This document shows positions 62,564 through 64,000 of a stretch of 64,000 nt of DNA, in pieces. Every line of letters starts with the position of its first letter. Position 1 is the first letter of the stretch. The notes under the pieces are model-generated. The model was not told the DNA's origin. It saw nothing but the letters and a program-made list of their open reading frames with translations, and made no database searches. The position numbers were made by a program, and so were the translations under genes. The stretch spans positions 62,001 to 126,000 of the forward strand of contig CAVVZC010000002.1 in assembly GCA_963752565.1 (NCBI GenBank), read 5' to 3'. The stretch comes from UBA11574 sp963752565. Its GTDB lineage: Bacteria > Desulfobacterota > Desulfobacteria > Desulfobacterales > UBA11574.

Positions 62564-62584
62564 ATCCATGTAAATGTTTAAATA

Positions 62585-62744
62585 GTGTCCAATTCAGAAA
62601 TGAGCAATTTTTGTCCTGATCAAGGCCGCACAGGGGTTTGCGGTCCCCGCAAAGCGGGACAGGAAGGCGTACGCCTGTACGCCGCAGCCGGAAACCCGCG
62701 GAGAACACCGAGCAGGGCAAAAAGGGCCATTTATGGATGGACAC
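62585..62744 (+). mobile_element. MITE-like element, copy E
   Basis: 160 bp. Termini GTGTCCAATTCAGAAATG and CATTTATGGATGGACAC. Left flank TAAATA (62579-62584); right flank TAACCA, so the target duplication has decayed or never matched. It keeps TGATCAAGGC near the left and GGGCAAAAAGG near the right, but the middle is a unique GC-rich set of hairpins (CCCCGC/GCGGG, GCGTACGCCTGTACGC). Confidence 0.85.
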
Positions 62745-63025
62745 TAACCAATTCGGTACATCGGATTCCGGATGTGTTCACTTTTACAAATCGGACAGCG
62801 GCTGGGACGTGTGAAACGTTGTCGTTTTTGAAAGACGTATCCACACCTCAAGCATTCAGCGGGTTTAATGATCAGTTTTTTTCTTTGATGTTTTACAGAA
62901 CGGGCAATATGAGAAAGATGCGTATAGACTTCTTTTTCCCCAACACCCACCGCAGAAGAGATTTCCCTGGCATCCATCTCTTTATTACCTAGCAGCAAAA
63001 TCATCTCTTTTCGTATGGTTTTCAT
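62744..63025 (-). CDS. HTH regulator fused to a zinc ribbon (COG3357-like)
   Basis: 93 residues. An N-terminal winged helix-turn-helix (DAREISSAVGVGEKEVYTHL) is followed by a zinc ribbon with C58, C61, C77 and C80 (CLRCGY, CPICKS). Predicted DNA-binding regulator; such proteins are common in archaea and Desulfobacterota. Its stop TAG overlaps the end of MITE copy E. Confidence 0.83.
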   Translation of the reverse strand: MKTIRKEMILLLGNKEMDAREISSAVGVGEKEVYTHLSHIARSVKHQRKKLIIKPAECLRCGYVFQKRQRFTRPSRCPICKSEHIRNPMYRIG

Positions 63026-63098
63026 GTAAAGTCAATAACCACCCCTAAAAGGCGTGGCATGATTGTGACCCTAAAAGGGTCTTTATAAAAATTTATTC

Positions 63099-63380
63099 AC
63101 CGCAGAGCCGCAGAGAGCGCAGAGTTTTTATTTATTTTTTTTGCTTTTCGCTGACCCCGAAGGATAGGCTCCGCTATCTCCGGGACGGAGGACGCCGAAA
63201 AGCAAAACGACTCAACCCTTCGGGTAATAAAATGCCCGTATGGCACCTTGCATCCAAAAATTGATGTCTTTTATCGTTTTCGCAGCGTAAGCTGCTAGTG
63301 CTTTTCCATTGCCGTCCTCTCAACGGCAATGGAAAAATTATTATTCTCTGCGTCCTCTGTGTCTTGAGCGAAGCGGGCGG
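63099..63380. repeat. Nested palindromic repeat region
   Basis: Outer ends CACCGCAGAGCCGCAGAG (63099-63116) and CTCTGCGTCCTCTGTGTC (63346-63363) are mutually inverted CAGAG-type repeats. Inside are TTTGCTTTTCG/CGAAAAGCAAA (63140-63150 and 63196-63206) and a 12-bp hairpin TTCCATTGCCGT/ACGGCAATGGAA with loop near 63315-63320. A further CCTTCAGC/GCTGAAGG hairpin lies at 63419-63437. No coding capacity; looks like a dispersed palindromic element with inserted stem-loops. Confidence 0.7.
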
Positions 63381-63487
63381 TAAACATAAACTCACATACC
63401 TGCATAGCAAAGCTGGGACCTTCAGCTTAGCTGAAGGTTTAATAGATTAATTAAAATCATTAGCTATATAGGGGTGCGAAATCGGCG

Positions 63488-64000
63488 TTATAATAACAGA
63501 TAAAAAATAATGCCTTCAACGACCACGGTGTAAATAATCGTTTGATACAATAAATGCAGCTTTTTTTTAAATATGCTAAACACTAAAATGCAGGCCATCG
63601 AACTGATGGTTATGATTAGCACATAGGCTTCTAATGTATTCCCAAAATCAAAAAAATATACCAGTAAAAGGACCAGCGACAATCCACATAAGGGCCATAT
63701 TAAAAATAACAGGCCAAATTCCGAGTATGGGTTTCGATGTCCGCTCTTTTTGTCTTCTTCTACCTCTTCTATCTTTTTTAAAGGTACAACACTTAAACAA
63801 AATAAAAACAGTCCGGCAAAAAATGAGACCATATCGGTATCCGACTGATTCATAAAATAGCCCAGCATGATCGGTGTTATCAATCCTAAACTGATCGTGA
63901 AGGTCGCCGGTATTAGATATCTCCGTAATCGAATGGGTCTTGCAGAATATAAAAGGCCAAGTATGGGGAGAAGAAAAAAGAGAAATAGTGTAAAATAGGA
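63488..64000 (-). CDS. UbiA-like polytopic membrane protein, N-terminus beyond the window
   Basis: Open to the right edge, at least 170 residues, with four to five hydrophobic segments. LLYSARPIRLRRYLIPATF and the polar loop LKKIEEVEEDKKSGHRNPYS resemble the two regions around the second Asp-rich motif of UbiA prenyltransferases (YS.RP.RLKR and KDI.DVE.D...G), although Glu replaces several Asp. A role in quinone or other prenyl-lipid synthesis is possible. Confidence 0.55.
   Translation of the reverse strand, partial: SYFTLFLFFLLPILGLLYSARPIRLRRYLIPATFTISLGLITPIMLGYFMNQSDTDMVSFFAGLFLFCLSVVPLKKIEEVEEDKKSGHRNPYSEFGLLFLIWPLCGLSLVLLLVYFFDFGNTLEAYVLIITISSMACILVFSIFKKKLHLLYQTIIYTVVVEGIIFYLLL

Overview
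The window looks like chromosomal DNA from a strictly anaerobic Desulfobacterota (Desulfobacterales-type, formerly Deltaproteobacteria) bacterium. The evidence is a four-gene 2-oxoacid:ferredoxin oxidoreductase operon whose last gene fuses a GltD-like flavoprotein to a ferredoxin domain, a single-chain class I fumarase, a GEMM-I c-di-GMP riboswitch, a probable selenoprotein, and many small Cys-rich proteins. Genus assignment is inference; no rRNA gene is present.

Layout. 1-6.9 kb: a DUF134 regulator with a palindromic operator, a GNAT/NSAR (MenC-like) pair, and the porGAB-oxidoreductase operon ending in a strong terminator. 7-16.5 kb: fumarase, a YkgJ-type gene flanked by two inverted copies of a mobile repeat, a riboswitch-controlled orphan flagellar rod-like gene, a DUF4412 protein, an AEC transporter, a ThiF-like E1 enzyme, a decayed MBL-fold gene, an alpha/beta hydrolase and a FAD dehydrogenase.

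16.5-48.8 kb, all on the minus strand, is one continuous translation/transcription cluster. Read in the direction of transcription it is: tRNA-Thr(TGT), Tyr(GTA), Gly(TCC), Thr(GGT), tuf2, rpmG, tRNA-Trp, secE, nusG, rplKAJL, rpoBC, rpsLG, tuf1, then the S10, spc and alpha clusters through rplQ and a terminator. rpmG, rpmJ, the five tRNAs and several TTG/GTG starts were read directly from the DNA. fusA, adk and map are missing from their usual places. secY and nusG each carry one apparent single-base insertion.

48.8-64 kb is an ordinary accessory region: two lytic transglycosylases, a LysM protein, an MBL hydrolase, a SprT-like metalloprotein, a DUF374 acyltransferase, an ABC-F ATPase, a DUF166 gene interrupted by an in-frame TGA with a SECIS-like hairpin, a hidden 59-residue protein with eight cysteines, a thioesterase, a universal stress protein, a cupin, a divergent YchF-like GTPase, an HTH/Zn-ribbon regulator and a partial UbiA-like membrane protein.

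The most unusual content is: (1) a MITE-like family, four full copies and one half copy, with 17-bp terminal inverted repeats GTGTCCATCCATAAATG, interchangeable internal hairpins and 6-bp target duplications, several set into or beside stop codons; (2) the candidate DUF166 selenoprotein; (3) the small Cys-rich gene beside it; (4) the c-di-GMP riboswitch on an orphan rod-type flagellar gene.
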